64,000 nucleotides of DNA, from contig CM070601.1 in assembly GCA_036346395.1 (NCBI GenBank), forward strand, positions 17,543,763 to 17,607,762, in the 5' to 3' direction. The DNA is from Hsuehochloa calcarea. Taxonomy: Eukaryota; Streptophyta; Magnoliopsida; Poales; Poaceae. Made by a program: the position numbers and the translations under genes. The notes under the pieces were generated by a model. It was not told where the DNA came from. It did not search any database and worked only from the letters and a program-made list of their open reading frames with translations. Of the stretch, positions 47,906-59,106 are shown one piece after another (the stretch's first letter is position 1; each line of letters begins with the position of its first letter).

Positions 47906-48060
47906 GGACGCATGTCCTGGCTTGCTTCTTCGCTTGACTTATCTGCCTCTCCTTCCAAGGCTAGAGATAGAAATCGCATCATCATTTTAGCCACATTTTC
48001 TGCGTCAGAAATTGACGAGGCGAAGACAAAGCTTGGACATTGGATTGTTTTAGTGTGGAA
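47906..48060. repeat. Right half of the dispersed repeat split by the 6.4-kb element
   Basis: Aligns with 13420-13580 (GAGGACNCATGTCC, CTTGACTTATCTNCCTCT, AAGACAAAGCTTGGAC). The left half is at 41400-41478. Together they show the target sequence of the insertion. Confidence 0.75.
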
Positions 48061-48107
48061 GGTGGGTTCGGGGTAGATTAGCGTGTGGGGTTTAGCGACT
48101 AGGAGTG

Positions 48108-48175
48108 ATGCCGTTGTGTAAGACTGATTTTACAAATCTGTATGCCGTTGTGTAAGACTGATTTTACAAATCTGT
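48108..48175. repeat. 34-bp perfect tandem duplication
   Basis: Two adjacent identical 34-bp units starting ATGCCGTTGTGTAAGACTG at 48108 and 48142. A recent slippage-type duplication. Confidence 0.9.
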
Positions 48176-49052
48176 ATGGTGTACTTTGAGGGGTTTTAAT
48201 TTTAACCATGGTTCGTACATTCTTATCAAATGTGTATCCAAAGTTATCATGAATGTTAACCGATCGATAAATAAACCAATTCACAAGAAGTTCCTTACAT
48301 ATCACATTGAGAAGGAAAAAAATTGAAGGGAAAAAAAAGAACAGTGAAAGCTGAAAAGGTGGTATAATTTGCTCAAGCGAGCTCTTTTGAAATGTCGTAA
48401 ACATAATAAAATTAATATAAGTATAGTTTAAAACCTGTAAATTAAGAAAGAGATGAAGAGTAATCAATGGTAAAAGAAGAAGTAAGGAGCCAAAAAACCG
48501 CCTTATTTTTCGTGAACTTATATGGTATTTAAATTACTTTCAAATTCATACATCCACACGCTACTTCTGTTCCGTTACTTTCTGTACCCTATATGCATGC
48601 TATTTAACACTCTATCGTAGTAGTTGATATAGTCATCCTCATACCTTATCATTATCATCTTCTTTCCTAACACTGCTCTCGACTTTGTGAATTTCTCGTT
48701 ACCTTACTAGGTACCTCCATAGACTCTAACACATCCCGGCGTCTGCCATTATGAAAAAAATCGCCATCACCTCCCACACGCATTGTAGCCCTTCTTTATC
48801 GCTATAATTCTGTCACCTACTATCTCTTTGTAGCTTTTAAGTATACATTAATGTACTTTAAGAAAAATCTATATTAAAACTCAATAAATTATAAAGAAGA
48901 CCAGACAAAAAGTGCAAAATGGAACATGGAAGTGTAGAATGCCGAGAACCAAAGAAAAGAAAAGAGAATAGGGAAAAGAGATAAAGGAAAAACGAAGGGG
49001 AGCCGGATACAAAACCCGCAGTTCCAGCAAAACCCTCCCCTCCTCGGTGCCC
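48176..49052. other. Upstream region of the calmodulin gene
   Basis: AT-rich, no coding signal. The last 150 bp shift to a GA-rich then C-rich composition, typical for the proximal promoter of a grass housekeeping gene. Confidence 0.45.
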
Positions 49053-49059
49053 TATAAAA
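49053..49059 (+). promoter_or_regulatory. TATA box of the calmodulin gene
   Basis: TATAAAA in GCCCTATAAAACCCACC, 126 bp upstream of the ATG at 49179. This would put the transcription start around 49085 and give a 5' UTR of about 95 bases. Confidence 0.7.
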
Positions 49060-49178
49060 CCCACCCGCAGACAGGCCATCAGCCCATCACCACCGTGCAC
49101 CTCATTCCCCTTCCGCCCAGGCGAGCTTCACCCCCCGGTGTTCTCGCATCTTCCTGCCGCACCTTCTCGAAGCCCCCC

Positions 49179-52100
49179 ATGGCGGACCAGCTCACCGACG
49201 AGCAGATCGCCGAGTTCAAGGAGGCCTTCAGCCTCTTCGACAAGGACGGCGACGGTACCCCACCTCCTCCCTCCCCTCCCCTCCCCCGCTAGGTTCTCCG
49301 GTCTCTCGCGGACGGATCGAGCTCCGTGACGCCCGATCCGGCCGAATTCTACCGTTTCGGCGGGTGTCCATGAGCTTAGGGCTCTAGATCCGGTCGACCC
49401 TGTGCTGTGAGACGGTTAGGGTTTGGTGATTTGTGAGGTAATTCGGTAGTATTTTGGACCTGCGCGTGATGTTTTGCATGTGATGGTATCGTTTGCTCCG
49501 ATTAGTTGTTTGTTCTGTGGGGGTTGTGTTGTTAAGGCTTGGTGATAGCGAAATTTAAGGTTTCGATGTATGAGCAGTATAGGATTTTGCGGGGCACTTC
49601 CGAGGGACAAACGATATGGGGTCAGCAATTGGTTGCCTTTAGGGATTAAGGTTTAGAACTGCAACGGTTCATGGAACTGAGAACGGACAAAGGAAGATCC
49701 GTACATCAAATTTTGTGAATTAGGCTCTTCTCATGTAGTATGGTGTGCACCAAGGGTCTTGTGATCTAGCACGAGGGCTTGAGATGTCTTGTGATGCGCC
49801 GTTGGTGGAGTTACGGCGATAAGGTTGTATGATTTTGAAGATAGGGTGTGGAATGGACCAACGATTGAACTAAATGTGGAAATTGAGGTATGAATCTGGC
49901 TGTGTTAGTAGTACGCTGTTAAGGATTTGTCATTTTTGTTATAGGGGAAATTATATAGTGTTGTAGATTATTTTCTTTTTGTAAAATTAGCTTCTTTGTT
50001 TTTACATCAATATTGAAAGAACTTTATGATTATAGTATATTAATATGATATAACTATGGTCCATGATAGCCTAGAAGTCGGAGATCAAGTGTTCACTATG
50101 TAGCCTTTAAGATGTAGAATGCTCTTTTCTAGCCACTCTCTATCATAGCTCATTTCTGGAAGTCCTTTACTGCCCTGTTGAATAGTTATTTCGTACTCTG
50201 ATACAACATAAGTTCATTTTTCAGCAAGTCTTAGATGTAAGCTGGCTGGTCTGCGTTTTGTGTCATACTTAGTATATATAATTATTCTCGAATTGTAAGT
50301 TGACTTTTGGATTACATATGTTAATGGACAACAAGATGGGCATTTTATTTAGGTGGCAGGACACCCAAGTGACTGTTAAACATAGGCATTGCATTCTTAT
50401 GGCTTCATGTTATCTCTTCTGCCTATCGGTGGTCCATGATTTGTGTTATGTGGTTCTTCCCAGTATATGTAATCATTCTGTGAAATAGATTCATAAATTG
50501 ACTACTAGAATTCGATTCATTGATGATGAACAGCTGTGACATTTTAGGAAAGCGAATGACAGTTGACCGATCATACTATTTCTCTTCATGTTACGGTCTT
50601 CCTATAATACTATCCTTACTGTTCATGCTGCAATACTGTGCTTATTTAGAAAACTTTCAAGTAATGTTTGTTTACCCATTGCCTGCTCTTGTAAGTTCTT
50701 GTAATTGCAGAAACATAGGTGCCTGAAAGTGACCAACACGCTGATTTGTGGCATTATCATGTGTCCTGTGTTGTCAGGACAACAATTATTGTATAGTCCT
50801 AAAGTGGGTATTTTATGAGCGGAAAGCAATCTTAATGTTAGAATAGGATTTCTTTTGTATTTCCTTGTATGCCTTCTGTATTTCCTTATATGTGTACGAC
50901 ATATTCCCTTGTAATATCCATCTTGTACTTCCTATATATATTGCCTCGTGAATACACACACAATATTCATAACATAGTATCAGAGTTAGGACACTAACCT
51001 AGCTCTTTCCGCTACCATCCCCATCCGAATCGGGCCGCCGCCGCACCAAGGCCACCATCCCTCGACGCCTTCGTGTGGCACAGCCTATTGGGTGCGCGCC
51101 AGTGCTCCTCTGTCGTGTCGCGGCGCCTCGGTCAGCCGCCACCACCACCACTGATCGTCGCCATTGCTACCGACTTCGAAGTCGCAGCGCGTTGGGCGAC
51201 CCGCGTTATCTGTCGTCGATCTCGCGCGCGCCACCGGATCCCACCGATGCTTCCCGCCACCTAGTCTACACTCACCGCCGGATTCGCCTCCCGCCTCGGA
51301 TCCACTCGCGCTCGAGTAGAGCAATCGACGCCCGTCATACCGATCCGGCCACACCGCCGGCCGCCCGGGCGGCGGCGTTGCCCCCTGCCTGTCAGACGCA
51401 ATAGATATGGTTTCGTATCGAACTAGAGTTTTAGTTTTTCCAAAAAAAAACACAACACGTCGATCTAACCATCGTGCCGTCCAGCGCCTTCTGTTAGACT
51501 TCGTTGCCTTGGTCATCACGTCGTGCCGCGCCGCCTACCGATGGCTTTTGTTCCATCAATCGCGATCTCATTCTCGGGAACAAAGCTTCATAGGACGAAC
51601 TACAGCTTGTGGTCTTCACTCGTGGAGATCACGCTCGATGATCTCTGCCTTTGGGGATGTGTCACTGGTGCTCGACCTTGTCTGCTGTCACCGGTTCAGC
51701 CTCCTCCCATATAGTCTACTTCTGCACCTCTTGCAGAAGATGAGGCCGACGAGGAGGCAGAGGCCGCTACTGATGCTGCTGATGAGGCTTTTCAGTATGC
51801 TATAGACGCTTTTAAGCGCTGGTGTGCTTATTAGGGTCGTGTTCGAGCCATCTTGGTGGTCAGCGTCAACAACTCCATCCAGCCAGGCATTGTTGGTCTG
51901 CATTCCACTCATCAGATCTGGGGCTATTTGCGCCAGCGATACCAACAGAGCAACGATGCTAAGTTCTTTTTGCTTCAACGTGAGTTGGAGATGCTTCGGT
52001 AGGAGAACTCCTTCGTCGACGACTTGTTCCGAGCCCTGGCCAGTCTCTAGCGCCAGCTGGGCGAGCTGGCTTCTCCGCTCTGCCAGAAGTGTCATAAGGT

Positions 52101-55100
52101 GCAGAAAACGGATCGTGACCGTCTTCGCCTTTATAACTTCATCTAACGTCTTCACCCAGAGTTTGAGCCTGTTAGGGCTCAACTGTTGAATCGCTCACCA
52201 TGACCGACACTTCGTGTTGAGTTTGTTTCGGCTTTGCTTGTTACCCCTTCCTCGACTACACCGACAACTTTTGCTTCTACTACAGTCCCCCCTCAGGTGT
52301 ACGTTTCCGCTCCTATTTTTGCACCAACTGAGGTTCAGTGCAATTATTGCAAGAACTTCGGACACGACTACCAGAGTTGTGCGGTGCGAAAAAAACGGAA
52401 TAAGGCACGTGGGGTGGACGATTCAGGGGGGTAGGGAGGCCCTTCCTCGACGGGAGGACAAACCAACATGTTTGGACCTTCTCAGCGAGGTGATTATGTT
52501 CAGCAGTTCTGCCAGGCTCTACTTCAGTAGCTCTCTTACAGCTCAGCAGGTTTTGCTAGTCTAGTTCAGACGTCTCCTCCAGGTACTTCTTGGGTTCTGG
52601 ATTCTGGTGCCTCTTTTCACATGATACCAGACTCCACATCTCTTACTTCAGTAGGACCTCCTGTTTTTCCTATTCTGCTCGCATACGGTGACAAGATTCT
52701 CCTGTCTGTCACCTATCGTACGCTTCTTTTGTCCACTTATTTTTCTATTCCAGCTGTTTCCTATGTTTTCCAGCTTACCGTGCAGTCTCTCTCGGTGGGT
52801 CAACTTACCGATCTCAGCTGTAGGGTTGGTTTTGATTCTCACTCTTGTTTCGTCTAGGACCAACAAACAAGGACGGTACTTGGGACTGGCTGGCGCCGTA
52901 GGGATCGTAAGGGTCTCCACATCCTCCACCTTCCGTCCACTCTAGTTGATCCTATTACCTCTACGTCTACCTCATCGCCACTACTGCCGCCACCTCTGGA
53001 GGTTTTCGTAGTAGCATCATCTAGGTCACTTGTGTGGGTCTCTGTCTTTCTTCATTAGTTTGTCAGGGTGTTCTTGGACATGTTACTATTGACACGGTCA
53101 TGTTTTGTCAGGGTTGTAAGCTGGGCAAGCAACTACAACTTATCATTCTATTGAGTCCTTGTCTTCTCGTCTTTTTGACTTAATTCATTCAGATGTATGG
53201 AGATTTGCGCTTATTATCTTTAAAGATGAGCATAAATTTTATGTGATCTTCATTGATGATTATTCCCGTTTTACATGGATTTTTCCTATATCTAATCGTA
53301 GTCAGTTTCTTGCGATCTATCGTGGCTTTGCAACGCTGGTTCGTATTCAGTTTGATTCTTCCATTCGTACTTTTCGCTGTGATTCTGCTGACGAGTATTG
53401 TTCTGACGCTTTTAGACAGTTTCTTTCTAAGCATGTCATTCTTTACCAGTCTTCTTGTCCTGGTGCCTCTGCTCAGAATGGGGTTGCTGAGCGCAAACAT
53501 CGTCATCTGATTGAAACTGCCCGCACTCTTCTCCTTGCCTCTCACGCTCCACCACAGCTCTGGGCTGAGATTGTTTCAACGGCTGTATATCTCATCAATA
53601 TGCAGCCTTCCACTGCTCTTAAGGGTGTTAGTCCTATAGAGCGTCTCTACTCTTGAGCCCCCAAGTACACCCACCTCCATGTTTTTTGCTGTACTTGTTT
53701 TATTCTGTTGCAGTCTCGTGAGCGCACCAAACTATTGGCTCAGTCAGTTGAGTGTGTGTTTTTAGTTATAGTTCTGAGCATAAGGGTTATTGCTGCTATG
53801 ATCTTTCTGCTTGACGGATCAAGATTTCACGAGACGTTGTCTTTGACAAATCTCGGCTTTTCTTTTACCGAGATTCGGCTCCTTCTGTTTCCACCGTTGA
53901 GTCGATTTCACGGTTGTCTCTTTCTGACTCTTCACCCGTTTCTCCACTATTACGGTCTTCCCCTGGTATGCCTCCAGTGGTTTCTTCTGTACCTCTGCCT
54001 CTGGTGTTGCCTCCAGTAGCACTGCCTCTTGTTCCTACAGCACCATCGTCTCGTTTCTCTGGTATTCATTACTCCAAGCGTCCTCGTCCTTGACCAGTCT
54101 CTTCTCCTGGTATCTTGCCGACACCAATATCTGATCCTCTTGATAATGCTCCCCGTTACGTTCTTCGTGACCGGAAATCCCTTCGACCTGCTGATTGTCT
54201 TGGATTTGCTTCGATAGCTCATGCTTTCTCTGTCACTGTGCCTAGTTCTTATCGCTATTCGTGAGGTTGTTCCTCATTTTGAGTGGCAGCTTGCTATGGT
54301 AGAGGAGCTTGATACTCATCAACCTACAGAGCCTTGGGATATTGTACCGACACCTGTGCATGCTCGTCCTATCACGTACAACTGGGTGTACAAGATTAAG
54401 ATCCGGTCTGATGGTACTATCGAGCGCTACAAGGCTTGTCTTGTGGCTCGCGGCTTTGAACAGTAGTACGGTCATGACTATGATAAGACTTTTGCCCCTG
54501 TTGCCCATATGACCACTATTTGCACTCTTGTTGCGGTTGCTTCTGTTCGCCGGTGGTCTATCTCTCAGCTGGATATTAAAAATGCATTTCTTAATGGTGT
54601 TTTGCATGAGGATATCTACATGCAGCCACTATCTGGGTATTATGTTCTCGATGGGTACGTCTATCGTTTTCGTTGTGCTCTTTATGGCCTCAAACAGGCT
54701 CCTCGTGCCTGGTTTGCGTGTTTTACTTCAGTGATTACTACTGTCGGTTTCACTGTCAGTTTCCACGATCTTGTTCTTTTTTTCCATGTCTCATCTCGGG
54801 GTAGAGCACTGCTTCTTTTGTATGTTGATGATATGCTCATCACTGGTGATGATTCCCCATTCATCATGTATGTGAAGAAGCATCTCAGTGAGCAGTTTTT
54901 GATGACTGGTCTTGGTTCTCTTACGTACTTCATTGGGATTGAGGTCTCTTCCATATCTGAGTGCCACTGTCTATTCCAGCAAAAGTATATCCATGATCTT
55001 CTTGATCGGTCTGGTTTGACTGACATTTGCACTGCTGAAACTCCCATGGAGCTATCTCTGCAGCTTCGTGCTACTGATGGTGATCTTTTTGAGGATCCTA

Positions 55101-56399
55101 ATCGATATCGCCATCTTGTTGGGAGTTTGGTGTATCTTGTAAGCATTCGTCCTGATATTGCTTACGTTCTTCATATCTTGAGTCAGTTCATGGCCTGCCC
55201 CACCCATCCTCACTATAGTCACATTCTTCGTGTTCTTTACTATTTGCGTGAGAATCTCTCGTCGTTTATTTTTCCTTGGCTCCACCGCACTACAGCTTCA
55301 GGCATACTCCGATACGACTTAGGCTAGTGATTCTTCTGATCGTCGTTCGCTTTTCTGCTTACTGTGATTTTCTTGGCTCCTCCCTGATTATTTGAAAGAC
55401 AGAAGCAGACTGCAGTTTCTTGTTCGAATGCATATGCTAAGTTGAGAGTTATGGCAGCAGTGACAGTAGAGGCTACTTAGTTAAGGTGGCTAATTGCATA
55501 TTTTGGAGTGACTGTGATGGGACTTACAACTCTTTTGTCTGACAGTACATGTGCTATCAGTATTGCCCGTGATCCAGTGAACTATGAGCTCCTAACACAT
55601 TAGTGTGGATGCTTCATACACTCGCTCACAGGTGTAGAATGTAATACTTGCTTTACAGTTTGTGCCCTCCAATTACAGATTGTTGACTTCTTCACGAAGC
55701 CACAGACAGGGTACAACATTTGTATTTTCTTTCTAAACTTGTGTGTGATCTATTATGAGTTTGAGGGGGTGTTAGAATATGATTTTTTTGCGCTTCCTTT
55801 TATGCCTTTTGTATTTCTTTATATGTGTATGGCATATTCCCTTGTAATATCTCCTTTGTACTTCCTATATATATTGTCCATTAAGGTTCATGAATACACA
55901 CACAATATTCATAACACTTATTAGTGGACCTGATTGTTTTGATTTTATGAACTCGGGATGAAAACAGCGTATGCTCACCAAATAGTACTCTCTTATGATG
56001 TGCTTTGAATATAATTTTTTTGTAGGTTGCATCACTACTAAGGAGCTTGGAACCGTAATGCGATCCCTTGGGCAGAACCCTACTGAGGCAGAGCTGCAGG
56101 ACATGATCAATGAGGTTGATGCTGATGGCAATGGAACCATCGACTTCCCAGAGTTCCTGAACCTGATGGCAAAGAAGATGAAGGATACCGACTCTGAGGA
56201 GGAGCTCAAGGAGGCCTTCCGTGTCTTTGACAAGGACCAGAACGGTTTCATCTCAGCTGCTGAGCTCCGCCATGTCATGACCAACCTTGGGGAGAAGCTG
56301 ACTGATGAGGAAGTTGATGAGATGATCCGCGAGGCCGATGTGGACGGCGATGGCCAGATCAACTATGACGAGTTCGTCAAGGTCATGATGGCCAAGTGA
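49179..56399 (+). CDS. CAM: Calmodulin, 2 exons
   Basis: Calcium sensor that binds four Ca2+ and then regulates many target enzymes in cytosol and nucleus. Exon 1, 49179-49254, gives MADQLTDEQIAEFKEAFSLF and the start of the first loop. The intron falls within codon Gly26, a position conserved across plant calmodulins. Exon 2, 56026-56399, completes 149 aa. The four EF-hand loops are all intact: DKDGDGCITTKE (21-32, with the plant-typical Cys27), DADGNGTIDFPE (57-68), DKDQNGFISAAE (94-105) and DVDGDGQINYDE (130-141). The length is exactly canonical. The 6.77-kb intron holds a complete copia element in the same orientation; without it the intron would be about 1.7 kb. Exon 2 alone reads from a Met within the intron, which is not a real start. 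Confidence 0.97.
49255..50835. other. Calmodulin intron, part 5' of the copia element
   Basis: T-rich plant intron sequence without coding signal. The first 150 bp are C- and G-rich (leader-intron like). No insertion ends were seen. Confidence 0.5.
50836..50974 (+). repeat. 5' LTR of the copia element
   Basis: 139 bp, TG...CA ends. It contains a TATATATA stretch at about 50934 that could be the element's own TATA box. Confidence 0.9.
51541..52434 (+). pseudogene. Copia gag remnant with zinc knuckle
   Basis: The frame from 51541 (MAFVPSIAISFSGTKLHRTN) has the usual copia gag N-terminus. Later segments need frameshifts. The zinc knuckle CNYCKNFGHDYQSC (CX2CX4HX4C) is encoded at about 52339-52380. 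Several stops, for example near 51714 and 52003. Confidence 0.8.
52590..53656 (+). pseudogene. Copia protease and integrase remnant
   Basis: The protease signature is SWVLDSGASFHMIPDSTSLT at about 52588-52647. The integrase zinc-binding part is broken (GCKLGKQ near 53115). The core reads LIHSDVW, FIDDYSRFTWIFP, DSADEYCSDAF and NGVAERKHRHLIETARTLLL within the open frame 53159-53656, so the catalytic D, D, E can all be placed. A stop ends the frame at 53656. Confidence 0.88.
54221..55640 (+). pseudogene. Copia reverse transcriptase and RNase H remnant
   Basis: Two open stretches, 54221-54466 (WDIVPTPVHARPITYNWVYK) and 54509-55327, are separated by a TAG and a short gap. The RT contains LDIKNAFLNG, CALYGLKQAPRAW and the catalytic LYVDDMLITGDD (about 54819-54854). 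The connection domain includes RHLVGSLVYL and RPDIAYVLH. RNase H (55340-55640) is stop-ridden. Confidence 0.9.
55769..55916 (+). repeat. 3' LTR of the copia element
   Basis: 148 bp, preceded by the polypurine tract. It is about 9 bp longer than the 5' LTR, mainly by a small indel near 55880. Confidence 0.9.
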
Positions 56400-56870
56400 G
56401 GAGTGGGTCCCATGAAATAAGTGTAATCTGAAGTGAATTGTATTATCAGGCTTACAATTTGTACTATGTTATGTGCCTTTTAAGTGCTTGTCTTGCAGGT
56501 GGTAATGTTCAGTAGTGATCAGGTTAGGTGTAGTCATGGGAAGCAACATCAGATACCTGGTTTCGTTTGATTGTGAATGTTTATTTCGCACATGTTGGAG
56601 CCTAGGATTTGTTGAAGTTCATCTTTTCCTGGATTCACCTATTAAATTTGCATTTGCATTGTGCGTCTCTGCTGGCATAGTGGCATTGTTTCTTTGGAGT
56701 TCTCTCAGGTGTACGATAGGTTGTATAGATGCTGTTCGGCCACGTTTGGCATTTGGGAATTTCTGTAGGAGTTTTGGATACCGACTCTTTGTAATATTAA
56801 TGCAAAGTTGTTGTAGTCCAAGACCTAGTTTTGCATCCCCATTTTTAAGGTATGATTAACGCAAATGTAA
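56400..56870 (+). other. Calmodulin 3' UTR (approximate)
   Basis: Follows the TGA at 56397-56399. TTTGTAATATTAATGC at about 56790 is a plausible poly(A) region. The exact end is not visible. Confidence 0.45.
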
Positions 56871-57184
56871 AATCCTGAACGTATGGACACCATCGTCTGG
56901 AGAAAGGAAAATGGCAAAGATGATGCTTCTGTGCTTTTACGAACCAAAGTTCGGTAATGTTAGCTACTGTGGGTGCCGCTAATCTACCCGTCGCGCGTAG
57001 ACTCCGACAGCCCTGGTCGGGACGCGCAGATGGTCGGAAGGACCCCGCGCTCGAAGCGCCTTTCCATCCCGCGCGCCTGCGCTGGGAACGAACGCAGCGC
57101 GCTCTCCACCGCGCCTCGCGCGGAGGACGCCTCACAAGCTCGTGGCCGCGCAGCGTTTGCCGCCGCCGCCACCTTGCAACTTCC

Positions 57185-57500
57185 AGAAATGGAAAAACTT
57201 TCAACTCGCACCTTTGAAAAATTGAAAACTTTCACCTTCAACTTGAAAAACTTTCAACTTTCAAAAATTGGAAACTTTCACTTTCAACTTGCCACTCGAA
57301 TTTCAGAACTTTCTACGAAAATATCATACTTTCTACTCAGATTTGGCGACTTTTCACTCGAATTTCAAACCTTTCCACTCGAAAATTCAACCCTTTCAAC
57401 TCAGATTTGGGAGCTTTCCACTCGAATTTCAACCCTTTCTACTCGGATTTGGAAAAACTTTCCACTAAAAAATTGAAAACTTCCTACTCAGATCTAGGGC
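57185..57500. repeat. Degenerate tandem repeat, about 30-bp units
   Basis: Many variants of ACTTTCCACTCGAATTTCAA, each ending with a TCAAC/TCGAA block. The open frames across it are artefacts of the repeat. No element ends were recognised. Confidence 0.7.
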
Positions 57501-57928
57501 TTTCCATCCGAAAAAATATCAAAAGCTTTTAAAAGGGGCTTTGAGCTTTTCTTCATCTTGCACCATGCACACCTTTCGAATCCTCCCCACCACGGTGTTC
57601 ATCGTGAGATCCGACGGGATGGATTCGGGAGGTGCCAATGCCGGCAACTCCTTGCTATGCCGCCGCGTGCAACGGAGCCGGCGGTAGGGTTCCGGCAGGA
57701 TCCGGTGCGGGGAACAGGCAGGCGCTGTCGCCGGAGTGTGCCAACGGAGAAGGGAAGGAAGCAGTCGCCGCTCGCCTCGTCTCCCATCTCTCGCCAGCAT
57801 CAACGAAGGAGGGCGGAGAGAAGATCAAAGCGATTCGCGCGCGCGAGAGGGGATCAGGATAAGGGAGTCGACGTGGGGTCCACGACCATGAGTGTGCGAG
57901 GTGCGCGTTGCCTCACGTGCGTTGCAAC
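57501..57928. other. GC-rich stretch, unassigned
   Basis: Overlapping frames on both strands (57558-58163 +, 57803-57519 -) are Arg/Ala/Pro-rich and the + one runs into a hAT end. It is not a convincing gene; it may be a fragment of a captured first exon. Confidence 0.3.
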
Positions 57929-59106
57929 CAGAGCTGGTCAAATAGACGGCTTGGCATTAGGAGTGAGAATACGAACAAATAATTGTTATGCTATATTTGT
58001 TTTCATATTTTTTTTCCGGATGCGGATACGAATACGGATATCTCGGATACGAATACAGATACGAATAATATCGAATACGAATACGGAACGAATACGAATC
58101 GAAACGAATACGGTCACGGATATTTTTTTAGAATATGAAAACCCCTTAAATTGCATGGTATAAATTAACAAATACATATAACTATTTTATTTGATGCGAA
58201 CATTCATGAATTGTTCATATTTTCAGCAGTCACACATAACATTCGCAGTTTGGCACTATCAAAGTAACAAAGTGCATTAATTAGTTCATCACAAACATAA
58301 CACTTAATGTACCACATTAAGCTCATAACTCATAAGTCATAAAACTCATAACTCACAAGTCAACATACATAAAACTTAGTTCATCATAAAACTTAGTTCA
58401 TCACATTCATAAAATATAGTTTAATACTAACAATCCAAGATATCATATCTTAAAAAGTAGCAGGCCAGCAGTATCTCGCTGTCTTTACATGCCTCCAAGT
58501 CTCCAACTTCGGCCCTAGAAAATGCATGAGACGAATCAGATGTCATCTTTTCCTTCTTGTATTGTTATGCAAAAGAATAAAAGATCCAGCAAAGATGATA
58601 GGACAGTTAAAGTATTATACTAAATGCATGGAATTTTTGGCAAATCAATCATACAAAAAGAACTATCTCCATTGTTAATACAGAACATTAAGTAGTCCAA
58701 TTAGTGAATAGAATTTCCACACTAACCATGATTCTACAATTCTAAAGTAAGTGATATGGAGATTTACCTAGTGATTGGTCACTCATCCATGTCCTCCAAC
58801 ACGTCCTCCAAATCATCCATATTCTCGTGCTCCTGCAACTACAAGTTGTAAATCAATGAGTATCGTTTATCAAGGCGACATTAAATTAAGCCAATGAGTT
58901 AGATAGTTAGGTAAAAATAACATCAAACCACTGCCAAGCTTCCAAAGCATCGCTCAATGCCCTCCATGTCCACCTCAGTGAGGATAGATCCACCAATATC
59001 TCCACCTTCATGTGAAAAGATTAATTATGCTCAAAGATCTCACATACTACACATAAACCAATCAAACACAAATGTAGAACTCAATATTACCTTTTCGAGA
59101 CTGCAT

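Larger units (their letters stand above)
50836..55916 (+). mobile_element. Ty1/copia LTR retrotransposon, complete but decayed, in the calmodulin intron
   Basis: 5' LTR 50836-50974 and 3' LTR 55769-55916, both TGTTAGAATA...CATAACA. The primer-binding site starts just after the 5' LTR (TAGTATCAGAG at 50975, close to the tRNA-iMet complement). The polypurine tract GAGTTTGAGGGGG is at 55756-55768. Flanking 5-bp repeats are CTTAA (50831-50835) and CTTAT (55917-55921). Gene order gag, protease, integrase, RT, RNase H is that of copia. The LTRs are unusually short (about 140 bp). Stops and shifts are present in every domain. The two LTRs differ by several indels and many substitutions, so the insertion is not recent. 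Confidence 0.93.

Noticed and set aside
54242..54607. Minus-strand frames over the copia region
   Set aside because: Shadows of the RT/integrase coding strand.
57558..58163. 201-codon + frame upstream of the hAT elements
   Set aside because: It runs across the outer and inner hAT termini and has no domain, so it cannot be one gene.
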